Part shown: piece after piece, positions 17,256 through 26,516 of the stretch
Layout of the letters: every line of letters starts with the position of its first letter
Numbering within the stretch: position 1 is the stretch's first letter
NCBI GenBank assembly: GCA_022447625.1
Contig: JAKVAX010000005.1
Location: forward strand, 1-64,000
Source of the DNA: Flavobacteriales bacterium
GTDB lineage: Bacteria; Bacteroidota; Bacteroidia; Flavobacteriales_D; Sanyastnellaceae
Reading direction: 5' to 3'
Length of the DNA stretch: 64,000 nucleotides
Position numbers and translations under genes: made by a program
Notes under the pieces: model-generated
What the model saw: the letters and a program-made list of their open reading frames with translations, nothing else
Told to the model about the DNA's origin: nothing
The model's database searches: none

Positions 17256-18267
17256 AATTCTTCTTTTCGTCGTTCGCTTCTTTCTTCTCTTGCTTCTTTG
17301 CTTCGCGGTAGGTCTCTCGTTCCTTTTCGTCGTGTTCGAAAGCGTTGATGACCATCGTGACGAGCTTGTGGCGGATGATATCTTCACCACCAAGACGAAT
17401 GATAGAGATACCTTCTTTGTTATCGAGAATCTTCACGGCGCGCAACAAACCCGAAGGCTGCTTGCGAGGAAGGTCAACCTGGGATACGTCTCCAGTGATA
17501 ATGAACTTGGCGCTTTGCCCCATGCGGGTCAAGAACATTTTCATCTGCGATACCGTAGCATTCTGCGCCTCATCGAGAATAACGAAGGCTTTGTCGAGTG
17601 TTCGTCCACGCATAAAGGCGAGGGGAGCCACTTCAATAACGCCTTTCTCGATGTAATCAGCCACCTTTTCATAAGGCAGCATATCTGTAAGGCCGTCATA
17701 CAATGGCTGCATGTACGGATCTAGCTTTTCTTTCAAATCACCTGGAAGGAAACCGAGGTTCTCTCCGGCTTCAACGGCAGGACGCGTGAGAATGATGCGT
17801 CGTACTTCTTTCTCTTTCAAGGCACGAACGGCGAGTGCAACTGCGGTATAGGTTTTACCGGTGCCGGCAGGGCCGATCGCAAAGACCATATCATTGTCTT
17901 CGACGGCCTTCACGAGGCGACGTTGATTAGGTGTTCTCGCAGTGACCTTGATGCCTCCTGGTCCGTAAACAAGCACATCTTCGTCTTTCGCGCGATTTTT
18001 CACCTCTTCATTATCGGCCTGCATCAGGCGTTCAATATTTCTTTCGGTGAGTCGCTGGTACTTTTCGATATGCCATAAGACGAGTTCGAGCTTCTTTTCA
18101 AAGCGATCAACTTCTTCGGGTGCGCCAAGCACCTTGACTTTGCTTCCTCGCGCTACAATCTTGAGTTTCGGGAAGTATGACTTAATCAGTTTGAACTTGG
18201 AATTGTTTGCTCCAAACAACACCAAAGGATCAACTAAAGGGATTGAAATTTCTTTCTCTTGGTCCAA
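17245..18267 (-). CDS. phoH: PhoH-like ATPase
   Basis: 340 residues. Cytosolic P-loop NTPase related to the ATPase part of superfamily 1 helicases; associated with RNA handling or phosphate starvation, with no settled function. Residues about 20-100 form an N-terminal KH-like region. Walker A is in IGPAGTGKTYTAVAL, then TRPAVEAGENLGFLPGDLKEK, DEAQNAT as Walker B, and GDVSQVDLPRKQPSGL. The lysine-rich tail is typical. A downstream lipoprotein gene overlaps it by eleven bases. It diverges from the SAM hydrolase gene. Confidence 0.93.
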   Translation of the reverse strand: MDQEKEISIPLVDPLVLFGANNSKFKLIKSYFPKLKIVARGSKVKVLGAPEEVDRFEKKLELVLWHIEKYQRLTERNIERLMQADNEEVKNRAKDEDVLVYGPGGIKVTARTPNQRRLVKAVEDNDMVFAIGPAGTGKTYTAVALAVRALKEKEVRRIILTRPAVEAGENLGFLPGDLKEKLDPYMQPLYDGLTDMLPYEKVADYIEKGVIEVAPLAFMRGRTLDKAFVILDEAQNATVSQMKMFLTRMGQSAKFIITGDVSQVDLPRKQPSGLLRAVKILDNKEGISIIRLGGEDIIRHKLVTMVINAFEHDEKERETYREAKKQEKKEANDEKKNYEA

Positions 18268-18373
18268 TACAGATCGTTATTAATTTTTTTGACCCTGAAC
18301 TGTTCGTTTTTCGGTGGCTGCAAAGTAAGGAAAAGCCCATGGAATTTGCACCTTTGTCAGCGGCGGAAAAGAA

Positions 18374-19186
18374 ATGGCGATCCTCACATTTATATCTGAT
18401 TTTGGAACAGCTGACCCATACGTGGCTATGGTTAAGGGAGCTGTGTATTCACAGCTGCCCGAAGCGAAGATCGTTGACATTAGTCACGAGGTGTCGCCTT
18501 TCAACGTTACAGAAGCCGCATTTCATTTACGCCAGTCATACTCCATCTTTACTAGAGGAACCGTGCATTTGATCGGAGTGAATGCCGATCATTCTGATGA
18601 TACTCCACACCGAATTGCGGTGTATGACGGGCACTATTTCATCGCTGCCGACGGAGGGATTTTCTCCCTTATCTTTGATAAACAGCCAGATGCCGTATAT
18701 GATATTAACGTGCCATACGACAGTGATATTCTAACCTTTCCGGTGCTACACCGATTGGTCAAAGTAGCCTGTCACTTGTTACGTGGAGGAACTCCTGAGG
18801 TTATTGCCCGTCAAGCAGAGGCTGTAACTGAGGCCACGAGACTACGTCCAATCATCGATGGTGACAGTATTCGCGGACATGTGGTTTATGTTGACCGCTT
18901 TGACAATTTAGTGACAGATATTTCCTCAAGCATGTTCCGAGAGGTAGGGAAGAGTCGTGCTTTCACGATTCACCACCGCACGGCGCGCCACAAGATTGAA
19001 AAAATCTCTGGTCATTACAACGAGGTTCCAAATGGTGAGAAGGTAGCTCTGTTCAATAGCGCAGGTGTTCTTGAGATTGGAATTGGTGGCGGTGCTCCAG
19101 AATCAGGAGGAGGCGCTGCGCAGTTATTCGGCTTGAAAAAAGGAGACCTAATCTTAGTTGTATTCCATGATCGTTCGAATCGTTAA
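18374..19186 (+). CDS. SAM hydrolase (adenosine-forming), DUF62 family
   Basis: 270 residues. Family splits S-adenosylmethionine to adenosine and methionine, and is related to fluorinase and chlorinase. Motifs: LTFISDFGTADPYVAMVKG at the N-terminus, DISHEVSPFNV, VHLIGVNADHSDD, FIAADGGIFSL, and in the C-terminal domain VVYVDRFDNLVTDI. The promoter-like TTGCACCTTTG about 20 bases upstream is shared with the yqgE-like gene. It overlaps the monooxygenase-like gene downstream by about 20 bases. Confidence 0.88.
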   Translation: MAILTFISDFGTADPYVAMVKGAVYSQLPEAKIVDISHEVSPFNVTEAAFHLRQSYSIFTRGTVHLIGVNADHSDDTPHRIAVYDGHYFIAADGGIFSLIFDKQPDAVYDINVPYDSDILTFPVLHRLVKVACHLLRGGTPEVIARQAEAVTEATRLRPIIDGDSIRGHVVYVDRFDNLVTDISSSMFREVGKSRAFTIHHRTARHKIEKISGHYNEVPNGEKVALFNSAGVLEIGIGGGAPESGGGAAQLFGLKKGDLILVVFHDRSNR

Positions 19187-19475
19187 AATGGTCTTCCGCC
19201 CAGAGGGCGTGGAAGAATTCCTAACCACCTTCGAGAAATTCAAGAGCGATATCCGAAATCAACCGGGATGCCTGCACCTTGAGTTGCTGCAGCAGAAAGA
19301 CGGTTACACCTTCTTCACTTACAGCTACTGGGAATCTGAGAAAGAGCTCAACGCCTACCGCGATTCCGAGACTTTTAAGACGGTCTGGCCTTTGACGAAG
19401 AAACACTTCGATGCCAAGCCAGAGGCATGGACAACTGAACAAATGGTTGTTCTCGGGAAGAATGAAGTGAATTGA
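19167..19475 (+). CDS. Antibiotic biosynthesis monooxygenase (ABM) domain protein
   Basis: About 102 residues; start at 19167 (MIVRIVKMVF) chosen over 19158. A dimeric ferredoxin-like barrel: V-F-R-P-E-G-V-E-E-F, then G-C-L-H-L-E-L-L, then F-F-T-Y-S-Y-W-E-S and T-V-W-P-L-T-K-K-H-F-D. The window has three unrelated ABM proteins (also 29614 and 42619). Such proteins may be quinone-related monooxygenases or binding proteins; substrate unknown. Co-transcribed with the SAM hydrolase by overlap. Confidence 0.85.
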   Translation: MIVRIVKMVFRPEGVEEFLTTFEKFKSDIRNQPGCLHLELLQQKDGYTFFTYSYWESEKELNAYRDSETFKTVWPLTKKHFDAKPEAWTTEQMVVLGKNEVN

Positions 19476-19569
19476 ACACAGGAAAGGGCCTTGGGAATAA
19501 ATCTCAAGAATACCCGTTGAACTGTGAAAAACTGAAGAATTTGAAACCGGGTAAGCCCAGAGTTTACCT

Positions 19570-19577
19570 TAATTTTG
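19570..19577 (+). promoter_or_regulatory. -7 box upstream of gldF
   Basis: TAATTTTG matches TAnnTTTG, 15 bases before the chosen gldF start, so it likely drives gldF-gldG-DUF4340-doxX. Confidence 0.5.
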
Positions 19578-19592
19578 CATGAACCACCTGCA

Positions 19593-20324
19593 ATGCTTGC
19601 ACTACTAAAGAAAGAGATCCGTTCCTTCCTGAGTTCACTCATCGGTTACGTTGTAATCGCAGTGTTCTTGCTCTTGGTGTCTCTGTTTATGTGGATTTTT
19701 CCTGGACAATGGAACACACTGGATGTAGGTCTATCTAACCTCGACACCCTTTTCTTCATCGCCCCATGGGTCTTTATGTTCTTGATTCCTGCCATCACCA
19801 TGCGCAGTTTCTCAGAAGAAAAAAGAACCGGAACGATTGAGTTGCTCTTAACTCGTCCGCTGAGCGATATGCAAATCGTACTTGCGAAGTACTTAGGTGG
19901 AGTAATGCTGGTTTTGATCAGCCTGCTTCCAACCTTAGTGTATTTCTTAACCGTGCATTTCATTGGGAATCCTGCGGGGAATGTAGATAGCGGAGGTACA
20001 TGGGGCTCATACATCGGGCTGTTGCTGCTCGGTAGCGCCTATGTGAGTATTGGGATTTTCACTTCTGCGATTACACCGAATCAGATTGTATCCTTCTTGG
20101 TTTCTGCGCTGATTTGCTTCTTCATGTTTATCGGTTTTGAATCTCTAGGGAGCTTTGATCTATTCGGCCCACTAGACGATGCAGTGATTGCTCTGGGAAT
20201 GAATGATCACTACAAAAGCCTTTCTCGAGGCTTGGTGGATTCACGTGATGTTGTCTACTTCGGTATTCTAACCGCACTCTTTCTATTTGCTTCACGAACA
20301 GTTTTACAAAGCAGAAGATGGTAG
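19593..20324 (+). CDS. gldF: Gliding-associated ABC transporter permease GldF
   Basis: About 243 residues (start MLALLKKEIRSF; an in-frame ATG lies six codons upstream). Six membrane helices are visible. The cytoplasmic segment RSFSEEKRTGTIELLLTRPLSD is characteristic of the ABC-2 permease of the GldF type. With GldG and GldA it forms an ABC system needed for gliding in some Flavobacteriia. The ATPase gldA is not adjacent, as also in Flavobacterium. The last codon region overlaps gldG. Confidence 0.92.
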   Translation: MLALLKKEIRSFLSSLIGYVVIAVFLLLVSLFMWIFPGQWNTLDVGLSNLDTLFFIAPWVFMFLIPAITMRSFSEEKRTGTIELLLTRPLSDMQIVLAKYLGGVMLVLISLLPTLVYFLTVHFIGNPAGNVDSGGTWGSYIGLLLLGSAYVSIGIFTSAITPNQIVSFLVSALICFFMFIGFESLGSFDLFGPLDDAVIALGMNDHYKSLSRGLVDSRDVVYFGILTALFLFASRTVLQSRRW

Positions 20325-22075
20325 AACACAAGAAGACATACCGCCGCAACGACTTGGTGCAGCTTCTGTTGAGCCTTGCCATTCTAGTAGTGTTTGGTTT
20401 TGCTTCAAGCTTTGCTTTCGCTAAGATTGACTTGACCGAAGAGAAGCGTCACACACTCACAGAATCAACGGAGCAAATGCTCGGATCCCTCGAGGAAACG
20501 GTCTACATCCGTTGCTACCTTGATGGCGACTTCCCAGCGCGTTTTAAGCGTCTACAGAAAGCGATTCGTGAACGCCTTGACGAATTTGATGATTTCGCCA
20601 ACGGCAACATCGAGTACGAATTCATTGACATCTACGCATCAGAAGATGACCAGACGATTGGTGAGAATGAAGAAGCACTCTATGAGCAAGGACTCCAGTT
20701 CACCCGTATTGCCTACGAAGAGAATGGGGTAAACAACTACCAGAACATCTGGCCAGGTGCAATCATGACCTTTAAAGGGAAGGAAATCACCGTTCAGTTG
20801 TTCAATAGCCAGTCGCCTGAGCCAACGGATGAAATGGTGAATTCTTCGATTAACAACATCGAGTATGAGTTTGCTTCAAAGCTGCGAAAGCTGATGCGCG
20901 ACGATCGTCCTGCCATTGGCGTGTTAGATGGACATGACGAGCTGTTACCAATCGAGACGGCTGATCTTGTTGAGACCTTGAAAGATGATTACGACGTTGA
21001 GCGTGTTGAAATTGGTGGCAGAGTGAACGCGTTGAGCGACAAAGTTGAAACTGCTCCAGAACGCACCAATCGTTATGATCTTCTTATCGTAGCTAAGCCA
21101 GATAGTGCATTTTCCAGAGGTGATAAGATTATCCTTGATCAGTTCATCATGAACGGAGGTGCGGTGCTTTGGATGATTGATCCGATCATTACTGATCTTG
21201 ATAGCCTTCGAGTAAATCAGCAAGCGCTAGCGAATACCAATGAAATGGGCTTGTACGACATGCTCTTCGATTATGGCGTTCGTATCAACCGTAACTTGAT
21301 CATTGACTACCAATGTGCTCCAATCCTTTTGGATGGAGGTCCGCTTGGGAACCAGCGTAACATGCAGCTTCAGAACTGGTATTTCGCGCCCGTAGTGATT
21401 CCTGATGCTAACGCACACCCGATTTGTACAAACTTAGATCCGATTCACTTTGACTTCACCTCTTCGTTGAGCTTGGTTGGGAATAACCCTCAAGTTGAGA
21501 AGACGGTATTGCTGGCTTCGAGTGAACTTTCGCTTGAGCGCAAGGCCCCAGTAAGGGTGAATCCAGCGATTGTAGACTTTGATATTGATTATTTCCGCAA
21601 CGGACCTCATGGATCTTACCCGCTAGCGGCCCTGCTAGAAGGGGAGTTCACAAGTAACTTTAAAGGGAGATTGGCTGACACGCTCGTGCGTGATCCAAAC
21701 TTTGCTTTCCGTGAAACAAGTTTGCCGACGCGTATGATTGTGGTTGCCGATGGTGATATCGGTCGCAACAAATTCATGCCAGTGGAAGGTGGCTTTGCAC
21801 CGCTACCACTAGGATATGATCGCTACGCTCGCAAAGTAGTGTACGACAATAAAGATTTCCTTCTCAACGCAATCAACTACTTGTTGGATGATCCTGAAAT
21901 GATCAGCATCCGTTCGCGTACGATTGAGCTGAGAAAGCTAGACGCTGAATCCGTGAAAGATCATCGTGGCTTAATTCAAGTATTGAATGTTGCTGGCCCG
22001 CTGTTAGTTATCGCTATCGCGGGAATGGTTCTGTTGTGGATGAGAAAGCGTCGTTATACAGAGAAATATGCGTAA
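20318..22075 (+). CDS. gldG: Gliding-associated ABC auxiliary protein GldG
   Basis: 585 residues. One N-terminal membrane anchor (residues about 15-35), a large periplasmic region (IDLTEEKRHTLTEST, then AIGVLDGHDELLP, then GGAVLWMIDP), and a C-terminal membrane helix (LLVIAIAGMVLLWMRKRR). This is the GldG/ABC-type uncharacterised transport family layout. It overlaps both gldF and the DUF4340 gene, so the three are one transcript. Confidence 0.93.
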   Translation: MVEHKKTYRRNDLVQLLLSLAILVVFGFASSFAFAKIDLTEEKRHTLTESTEQMLGSLEETVYIRCYLDGDFPARFKRLQKAIRERLDEFDDFANGNIEYEFIDIYASEDDQTIGENEEALYEQGLQFTRIAYEENGVNNYQNIWPGAIMTFKGKEITVQLFNSQSPEPTDEMVNSSINNIEYEFASKLRKLMRDDRPAIGVLDGHDELLPIETADLVETLKDDYDVERVEIGGRVNALSDKVETAPERTNRYDLLIVAKPDSAFSRGDKIILDQFIMNGGAVLWMIDPIITDLDSLRVNQQALANTNEMGLYDMLFDYGVRINRNLIIDYQCAPILLDGGPLGNQRNMQLQNWYFAPVVIPDANAHPICTNLDPIHFDFTSSLSLVGNNPQVEKTVLLASSELSLERKAPVRVNPAIVDFDIDYFRNGPHGSYPLAALLEGEFTSNFKGRLADTLVRDPNFAFRETSLPTRMIVVADGDIGRNKFMPVEGGFAPLPLGYDRYARKVVYDNKDFLLNAINYLLDDPEMISIRSRTIELRKLDAESVKDHRGLIQVLNVAGPLLVIAIAGMVLLWMRKRRYTEKYA

Positions 22076-23141
22076 GAACCTTCGTCTTTTATTGATACTC
22101 GTAGCCTTGACGCTAGGAGCAGGAGTGATGTGGTACATGAATGACGGGCAGTCTTCAATGTCAAAGAATGCGCTAACGGATTTCGCTATCGCAGATACCT
22201 CTCAAGTGGATAAGATCTTTATCGCTGATGTGCATGAACGAAGTATTACACTGGAGCGTGCAGCAGATAGTCGCTACTGGGATCTAAATGGCAAGTACAA
22301 AGCTCGAAAGGATGCTGTGGACCTACTACTGAAGACGTTCACTCGCATTGGAGTGAAATCTACAGTACCAGAAGCCGCACGAGATAACGTTATCCGTCTA
22401 TTGTCATCTGGAGGTAAGAAGGTGGAGATCTATGAGAACGGTCAGCTATCAAAGACATACATCGTAGGGAATGCTACCCAAGATCATACAGGTACATACA
22501 TGCTCTTAGAGACGCCTGAAGAAGGACGTTCTTCCGAACCATTCATTACGCATATGGAAGGGTTCACTGGATTCTTGAGCACACGCTTCTTCACGGATGA
22601 GAATGATTGGCGATACACTGGAGTGTTCGATTATCCTGAACTAGATATCAGTGAGGTGACGGTGCAACACCATGAATCTCCTGAGTTGTCTTTCACCATC
22701 AAATATAGCGGTGGAAACGATTTGAAACTCCACAGCGAGTTGCTGGAGCGAGATGTTCCTCTGTTCGACACCTTGGCAGTTAAGAATTACCTCTTACTTT
22801 ACAAGAAAGTGCACGTTGAGACTTACATGTCTCACTTGACAGAGTCTCAAGAAGACAGCTTGTTGAATACCAACCCGGCTTTTACCTTGAGTGTACTTGA
22901 GAATTCAGGGAATCGCAAGAAGATTGACATCTACTACAAGCAGCCGATTACTGGAACTGTTCAAGTACCTGATGCCAATGGAAACCTCCCCGAATGGGAT
23001 GAGTCTCGGATGTACGGAGTGGTCAAAGGAAGTGAGGTAACATTGATTCAGACATTTGTATTCAATGCCCTGCTTCGTCCGATTGGGGCGTTCGCACCAA
23101 GTCCTAATTCTGGTGCTGGATACCAGGCCATTGCACCATGA
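22068..23141 (+). CDS. DUF4340 domain protein
   Basis: 357 residues; N-terminal membrane anchor (RLLLILVALTLGAGVMWYMN) and an extracytoplasmic DUF4340 region, with I-T-L-E-R-A-A-D-S-R-Y-W-D-L-N-G-K near residue 60. DUF4340 genes often sit beside GldG-type ABC components, and here it overlaps gldG by eight bases and doxX by four. It may be an extra subunit of the GldFG system. Function not known. Confidence 0.82.
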   Translation: MRKNLRLLLILVALTLGAGVMWYMNDGQSSMSKNALTDFAIADTSQVDKIFIADVHERSITLERAADSRYWDLNGKYKARKDAVDLLLKTFTRIGVKSTVPEAARDNVIRLLSSGGKKVEIYENGQLSKTYIVGNATQDHTGTYMLLETPEEGRSSEPFITHMEGFTGFLSTRFFTDENDWRYTGVFDYPELDISEVTVQHHESPELSFTIKYSGGNDLKLHSELLERDVPLFDTLAVKNYLLLYKKVHVETYMSHLTESQEDSLLNTNPAFTLSVLENSGNRKKIDIYYKQPITGTVQVPDANGNLPEWDESRMYGVVKGSEVTLIQTFVFNALLRPIGAFAPSPNSGAGYQAIAP

Positions 23142-23515
23142 AAAAGAGCTATCCAGATATCGTAGCTTTAATCCTCCGACTTGGATTTGGTGGAGCCATG
23201 CTTGTTCACGGAGTGCAAAAGGCAGAGAAATTACTCGGAGGCTTTGATAAGATCAAATTTGCTGATCCAATAGGCATTGGTGAACCTGCCACTTTGGTTC
23301 TTGCCATCTTTACTGAGCTCATTAGCGCCATCGCCTTGGTTCTAGGTTACTACACCCGTATCGCAGCCGCGTTGTTAGGGGTGACCATGATTGTAGCCAT
23401 GTTCATTGTTCATGGGGGAGATTCATGGGCAAAGAAGGAGTTGGCAGCGCTCTACCTTATAGGATACCTAGCGTCATTCTTGATGGGCGGAGGAAAGTAT
23501 TCGATCACGAAGTAA
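23138..23515 (+). CDS. DoxX-family membrane protein
   Basis: 125 residues, four membrane helices. RLGFGGAMLVHGVQKAEKL, then a G-E-P-A-T-L-V-L-A-I-F-T-E-L segment, then Y-Y-T-R-I-A-A-A-L-L-G, typical of the DoxX family whose roles include quinone-linked or thiol-linked redox. Last gene of the gldF operon; overlaps the 3' end of a convergent glycosyltransferase by eleven bases. Confidence 0.87.
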   Translation: MKKSYPDIVALILRLGFGGAMLVHGVQKAEKLLGGFDKIKFADPIGIGEPATLVLAIFTELISAIALVLGYYTRIAAALLGVTMIVAMFIVHGGDSWAKKELAALYLIGYLASFLMGGGKYSITK

Positions 23516-24599
23516 TCAACTGGGCGAAACGCTTCCAGCTGAATTGATCCTTTTTCTTTTGTATGCTTTCTTCTCTCGCTAGCGCGGAATCGCTCTCGTT
23601 AAACCAGTGAAGAATTGCCTCGCTCAGTGCATTCTCATCCAATGGTGGAACCAACATCCCTGTGGATTCGTTGTCAATGTATTCAGATAGACCACCAACG
23701 TTCGATGCCACGATCGCTTTGTTGAAGTGAAGAGCCGTAGCTGTCACACCACTTTGAGTTGCCGACTTATAAGGTAATACCACGAGGTCACATGCTGAAA
23801 ACCATCGATTGACTTCATTGTCTGGAATGAATCCATTGGAGAAGATCACTCTGTTCTTGGCGGCTTCATCAATCATCGTCTTGTATTTACCTTGATCTTC
23901 GTAGGCTTCTCCTGCGACCAATAGTTGGTATTCTGAAGGAAGTTTATTGAAGGCTTTCAATAAGATGTCAAGTCCTTTGTAAGGCCTAATCAATCCAAAG
24001 AAGAGCAGTGTTTTCTTGTCTTCAGAAACACCAAGAAGCTGTGAAGCAGCGTTCCGCGCTAGCGATTCACCAAGATGATTATAAATTGGATGAAAAGCCT
24101 GAGTTACTGAAGCATTGGGACGTAATCGAAGGAGGTCATTCGAGACAGCTTCAGAAAGCGTGATGTAGCGATCACAAGCGTCAATAAAACGCCTCCCGAG
24201 TTTCTGCTGAAAGCTTCCCGCGTCATGAGGAATCGCATTGTGGAGCAATCCTACAACTGGAGCAATGCAACGACGCGCAACTGAAGCAAGGGCAGGAGCC
24301 AGGTAGCCGGTCCAATAAGGAATGATAACGAAGTCGGCATTCAATGAGTTTACATGGCTCGCAGTGCGTTTCCAGCTGAGCGGATTGATGGAGTCTAGAA
24401 GTGCTGGGGTATTAGCGATTTCGCGATGGTCATTGAGGTATTGTGTTTTCCCAGGAAAGATGAGTTGAGGATACTGACGCCTGAAATTGATGGCGTGTAC
24501 CTCATGTCCTTGGTCCACTAACGCACTCATCATGTGCTCGTTAAATTGAGCAATACCTCCACGGAACGGAGGGAAGACAGAAACGATCACGATCTTCAC
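23505..24599 (-). CDS. Glycosyltransferase family 4 (GT-B fold)
   Basis: 364 residues. N-terminal FPPFRGGIAQFNEHMM, GLLHNAIPHDAG, then the donor-binding domain FFGLIRPYKGLDILLKAF, FIPDNEVNRWFSACDLVVLPY and SQSGVTATALHFNKAIVA. The E-x7-E region is replaced by the Q-S-G-V-T form found in some GT4 enzymes. Two copies of the iterated 14-bp word are inside it and a third is just upstream of its start. Probably acts on surface polysaccharide; sugar unknown. Confidence 0.85.
   Translation of the reverse strand: MKIVIVSVFPPFRGGIAQFNEHMMSALVDQGHEVHAINFRRQYPQLIFPGKTQYLNDHREIANTPALLDSINPLSWKRTASHVNSLNADFVIIPYWTGYLAPALASVARRCIAPVVGLLHNAIPHDAGSFQQKLGRRFIDACDRYITLSEAVSNDLLRLRPNASVTQAFHPIYNHLGESLARNAASQLLGVSEDKKTLLFFGLIRPYKGLDILLKAFNKLPSEYQLLVAGEAYEDQGKYKTMIDEAAKNRVIFSNGFIPDNEVNRWFSACDLVVLPYKSATQSGVTATALHFNKAIVASNVGGLSEYIDNESTGMLVPPLDENALSEAILHWFNESDSALAREESIQKKKDQFSWKRFAQLITS
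23576..23589 (+). repeat. Iterated 14-bp word, copy 4
   Basis: TCGCTAGCGCGGAA on the plus strand, antisense to the GT4 gene, read there as S-A-L-A-R. The identity continues to TCGCTAGCGCGGAATCG, as in copies 11 and 12. Confidence 0.88.
24052..24065 (-). repeat. Iterated 14-bp word, copy 5
   Basis: Minus strand TCGCTAGCGCGGAA in the GT4 gene, read in the second frame as S-L-A-R-N. Confidence 0.85.
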
Positions 24600-24632
24600 A
24601 TTCCGAAGGTCGGAAATTCCAAGGATTTCCTA

Positions 24633-24646
24633 TTCTGCGCTAGCGA
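24633..24646 (-). repeat. Iterated 14-bp word, copy 6 (intergenic)
   Basis: Minus strand TCGCTAGCGCAGAA, one base off consensus, in the divergent gap between the GT4 gene and the thiolase. The only intergenic copy. Confidence 0.75.
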
Positions 24647-24678
24647 AAAGAGCAGACAAAAAGCCTCAAAATGAACAC

Positions 24679-24686
24679 TATCTTTG
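24679..24686 (+). promoter_or_regulatory. -7 box of the thiolase operon
   Basis: TATCTTTG matches TAnnTTTG and ends sixteen bases before the thiolase ATG. Confidence 0.6.
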
Positions 24687-24702
24687 CTTCAGAATATCGA
24701 AT

Positions 24703-25911
24703 ATGAAAGACGCATTTCTTATAGACGGAATCCGCACTCCAATTGGAAATTTCGGAGGAACCTTAGCACCAGTCAGAACAGATGATTTGGCAGCTCACGC
24801 GATCAAAGCATTGATTGAAAGACACCCAAATCTTGATTTGGCAGGCATTGAAGATGTCATCTTAGGCTGCGCCAATCAAGCAGGAGAAGACAATCGCAAT
24901 GTCGCTCGCATGGCTGGTTTGTTAGCAGGCCTTCCATGGAGTGTTCCTGGTGAAACGGTGAACCGACTATGTAGCTCCGGACTGGCATCTGCGATCAACG
25001 CCTCACGTGCTATTCAATTGAACGAAGGTGATGTATTTATTGCCGGTGGTGTAGAGCACATGACGCGAGGTCCGTGGGTAATCTCAAAGGTGAGCAAGCC
25101 TTTCGGACGCGATGCAGAGATGCACGATTCAAGTTTTGGATGGCGCTTCGTCAATAAGAAGATGAAGGAACTCTACGGTACCGATTCAATGGGACAAACC
25201 GCAGAGAACTTGGTTGATATTTACAAGATCAGTCGAGAAGACCAAGATGCCTTCGCCTACAGATCTCAAATGAAAGCAGCGGAAGCACAGCGTAATGGGC
25301 GTTTGGCTGAAGAGATTGTTGCTGTGGAGATCCCGAGAAGAAAGCAAGACCCGTTGGTATTTGATCAAGATGAGTTTATCAAGCCGAACAGCTCTATGGA
25401 GGTGCTTGGGAAGTTGAGAGCTGTATTCCGCAAAGAAGGTGGAACGGTGACAGCTGGAAATGCCAGTGGCTTGAATGATGGTGCAGCTGCTTTGTTGATG
25501 GCGTCTGAAGAAGGAGTGAAGCAACACGGACTGACTCCGAAGGCGCGCATTGTAAGCTCTGGAGTAGCTGGTGTTGAACCACGAATTATGGGAATTGGCC
25601 CTGTAGAGGCGACGAACAAGGCGTTGAAACGTGCTGGATTGAGCTTGAATGATCTAGACATTATAGAATTGAACGAAGCCTTCGCAGCTCAGAGTTTAGC
25701 ATGTATGCGTCAGCTTGGTCTTGATGATGATGATCCGCGTGTCAATCCGAATGGCGGTGCGATTGCGATTGGACACCCACTCGGAATGACCGGAGCGCGG
25801 ATGTTGAATTCAGCGGCTATTGAGCTTCAGAAAACTGGCAAGCGTTATGCCCTAGTAACGATGTGTGTTGGAGTAGGACAAGGGTACGCGGCCATTATTG
25901 AGCGAGTATGA
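24703..25911 (+). CDS. Acetyl-CoA acyltransferase (thiolase)
   Basis: 402 residues, thiolase superfamily. It cleaves 3-ketoacyl-CoA with CoA, or condenses acetyl-CoA. Motifs: [14 protein letters not shown] with the nucleophilic cysteine, [40 protein letters not shown] with the active-site His, and the last-cysteine region [11 protein letters not shown]. The set with a PaaY-like gene downstream hints at aromatic or beta-ketoadipyl catabolism (PaaJ/PcaF type), but plain beta-oxidation is equally possible. Lead gene of a four-gene overlap group. Confidence 0.92.
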   Translation: MKDAFLIDGIRTPIGNFGGTLAPVRTDDLAAHAIKALIERHPNLDLAGIEDVILGCANQAGEDNRNVARMAGLLAGLPWSVPGETVNRLCSSGLASAINASRAIQLNEGDVFIAGGVEHMTRGPWVISKVSKPFGRDAEMHDSSFGWRFVNKKMKELYGTDSMGQTAENLVDIYKISREDQDAFAYRSQMKAAEAQRNGRLAEEIVAVEIPRRKQDPLVFDQDEFIKPNSSMEVLGKLRAVFRKEGGTVTAGNASGLNDGAAALLMASEEGVKQHGLTPKARIVSSGVAGVEPRIMGIGPVEATNKALKRAGLSLNDLDIIELNEAFAAQSLACMRQLGLDDDDPRVNPNGGAIAIGHPLGMTGARMLNSAAIELQKTGKRYALVTMCVGVGQGYAAIIERV

Positions 25912-26516
25912 GTAAGGTGAATCCAGATGCAGCGCAAAAGATCCAAGCCTACTTGGACAAACGTGATGATGCTGAGCGTGCGATAATTACTTCGATTCGT
26001 GAGGCCGCACACGATGCTGTTGCTGAGATTCAAGATGATTATAAATGGCAATGGCCTTGTCTAAATCATCACGGCTTGGTGTGCAGCTTCGGCGCTCACA
26101 AGCATCATATGGTGGTTCATTTTTTCCAAGGTGCTTTAATTAACGATACTGCGGAGGTCTTGAGTGTTGGACCAAGCGGTAATGCAGCAATGCGCACATG
26201 GAAATTCACTAAAGACGATTCCCTTGACCTTGATACCTTTAAAGCGTACGTCCGTGAAGCTGCAGCGAACAATGCAGCGGGTAAAAAGGTCGACCTCACG
26301 AAAATGCGCAAACCATTGAAGATACCAGAAGCCTTCAAAAAAGTGCTGCAAAGCAACGAGGTCTGGAATACGTTCGACGGTATGAGCTATTCGAATAAGA
26401 AAGAATATGTAGAGTTCTTTACAGAACCGAAACGTGAGGAGACCAAGGAACGCCGAATGAAAAAGGTGGTTAATCTTTTGACAAAGGGAAGCGGACTTAA
26501 CGATAAGTACAAGTAA
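25908..26516 (+). CDS. DUF1801/YdeI-like (OmpD-associated) protein
   Basis: 202 residues. Residues about 10-115 carry the YdhG/DUF1801-like fold (ISIREAAHDAV-type I-T-S-I-R-E-A, then W-P-C-L-N-H-H-G-L-V-C-S-F-G-A-H-K-H). The C-terminal part (KPLKIPEAFKKVLQSN, then FDGMSYSNKKEYVEF) is of the YdeI/OmpD-associated type, often called bacteriocin-protection-like. It starts inside the thiolase stop (ATGA). Function in this context unknown. Confidence 0.8.
   Translation: MSKVNPDAAQKIQAYLDKRDDAERAIITSIREAAHDAVAEIQDDYKWQWPCLNHHGLVCSFGAHKHHMVVHFFQGALINDTAEVLSVGPSGNAAMRTWKFTKDDSLDLDTFKAYVREAAANNAAGKKVDLTKMRKPLKIPEAFKKVLQSNEVWNTFDGMSYSNKKEYVEFFTEPKREETKERRMKKVVNLLTKGSGLNDKYK

Noticed and set aside
16956-17393. 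Longer start for the 16851 lipoprotein
   Set aside because: The extension is in phoH antisense-frame sequence rich in R, S and K; the lipobox starts at 17255.
21225-21240. GCGCTAGCGAA in gldG as another copy of the iterated word
   Set aside because: Only the palindromic half matches; the GCGGAA half is missing. The same holds for 38163 (CGCTAACGCGCATG) and 8281.
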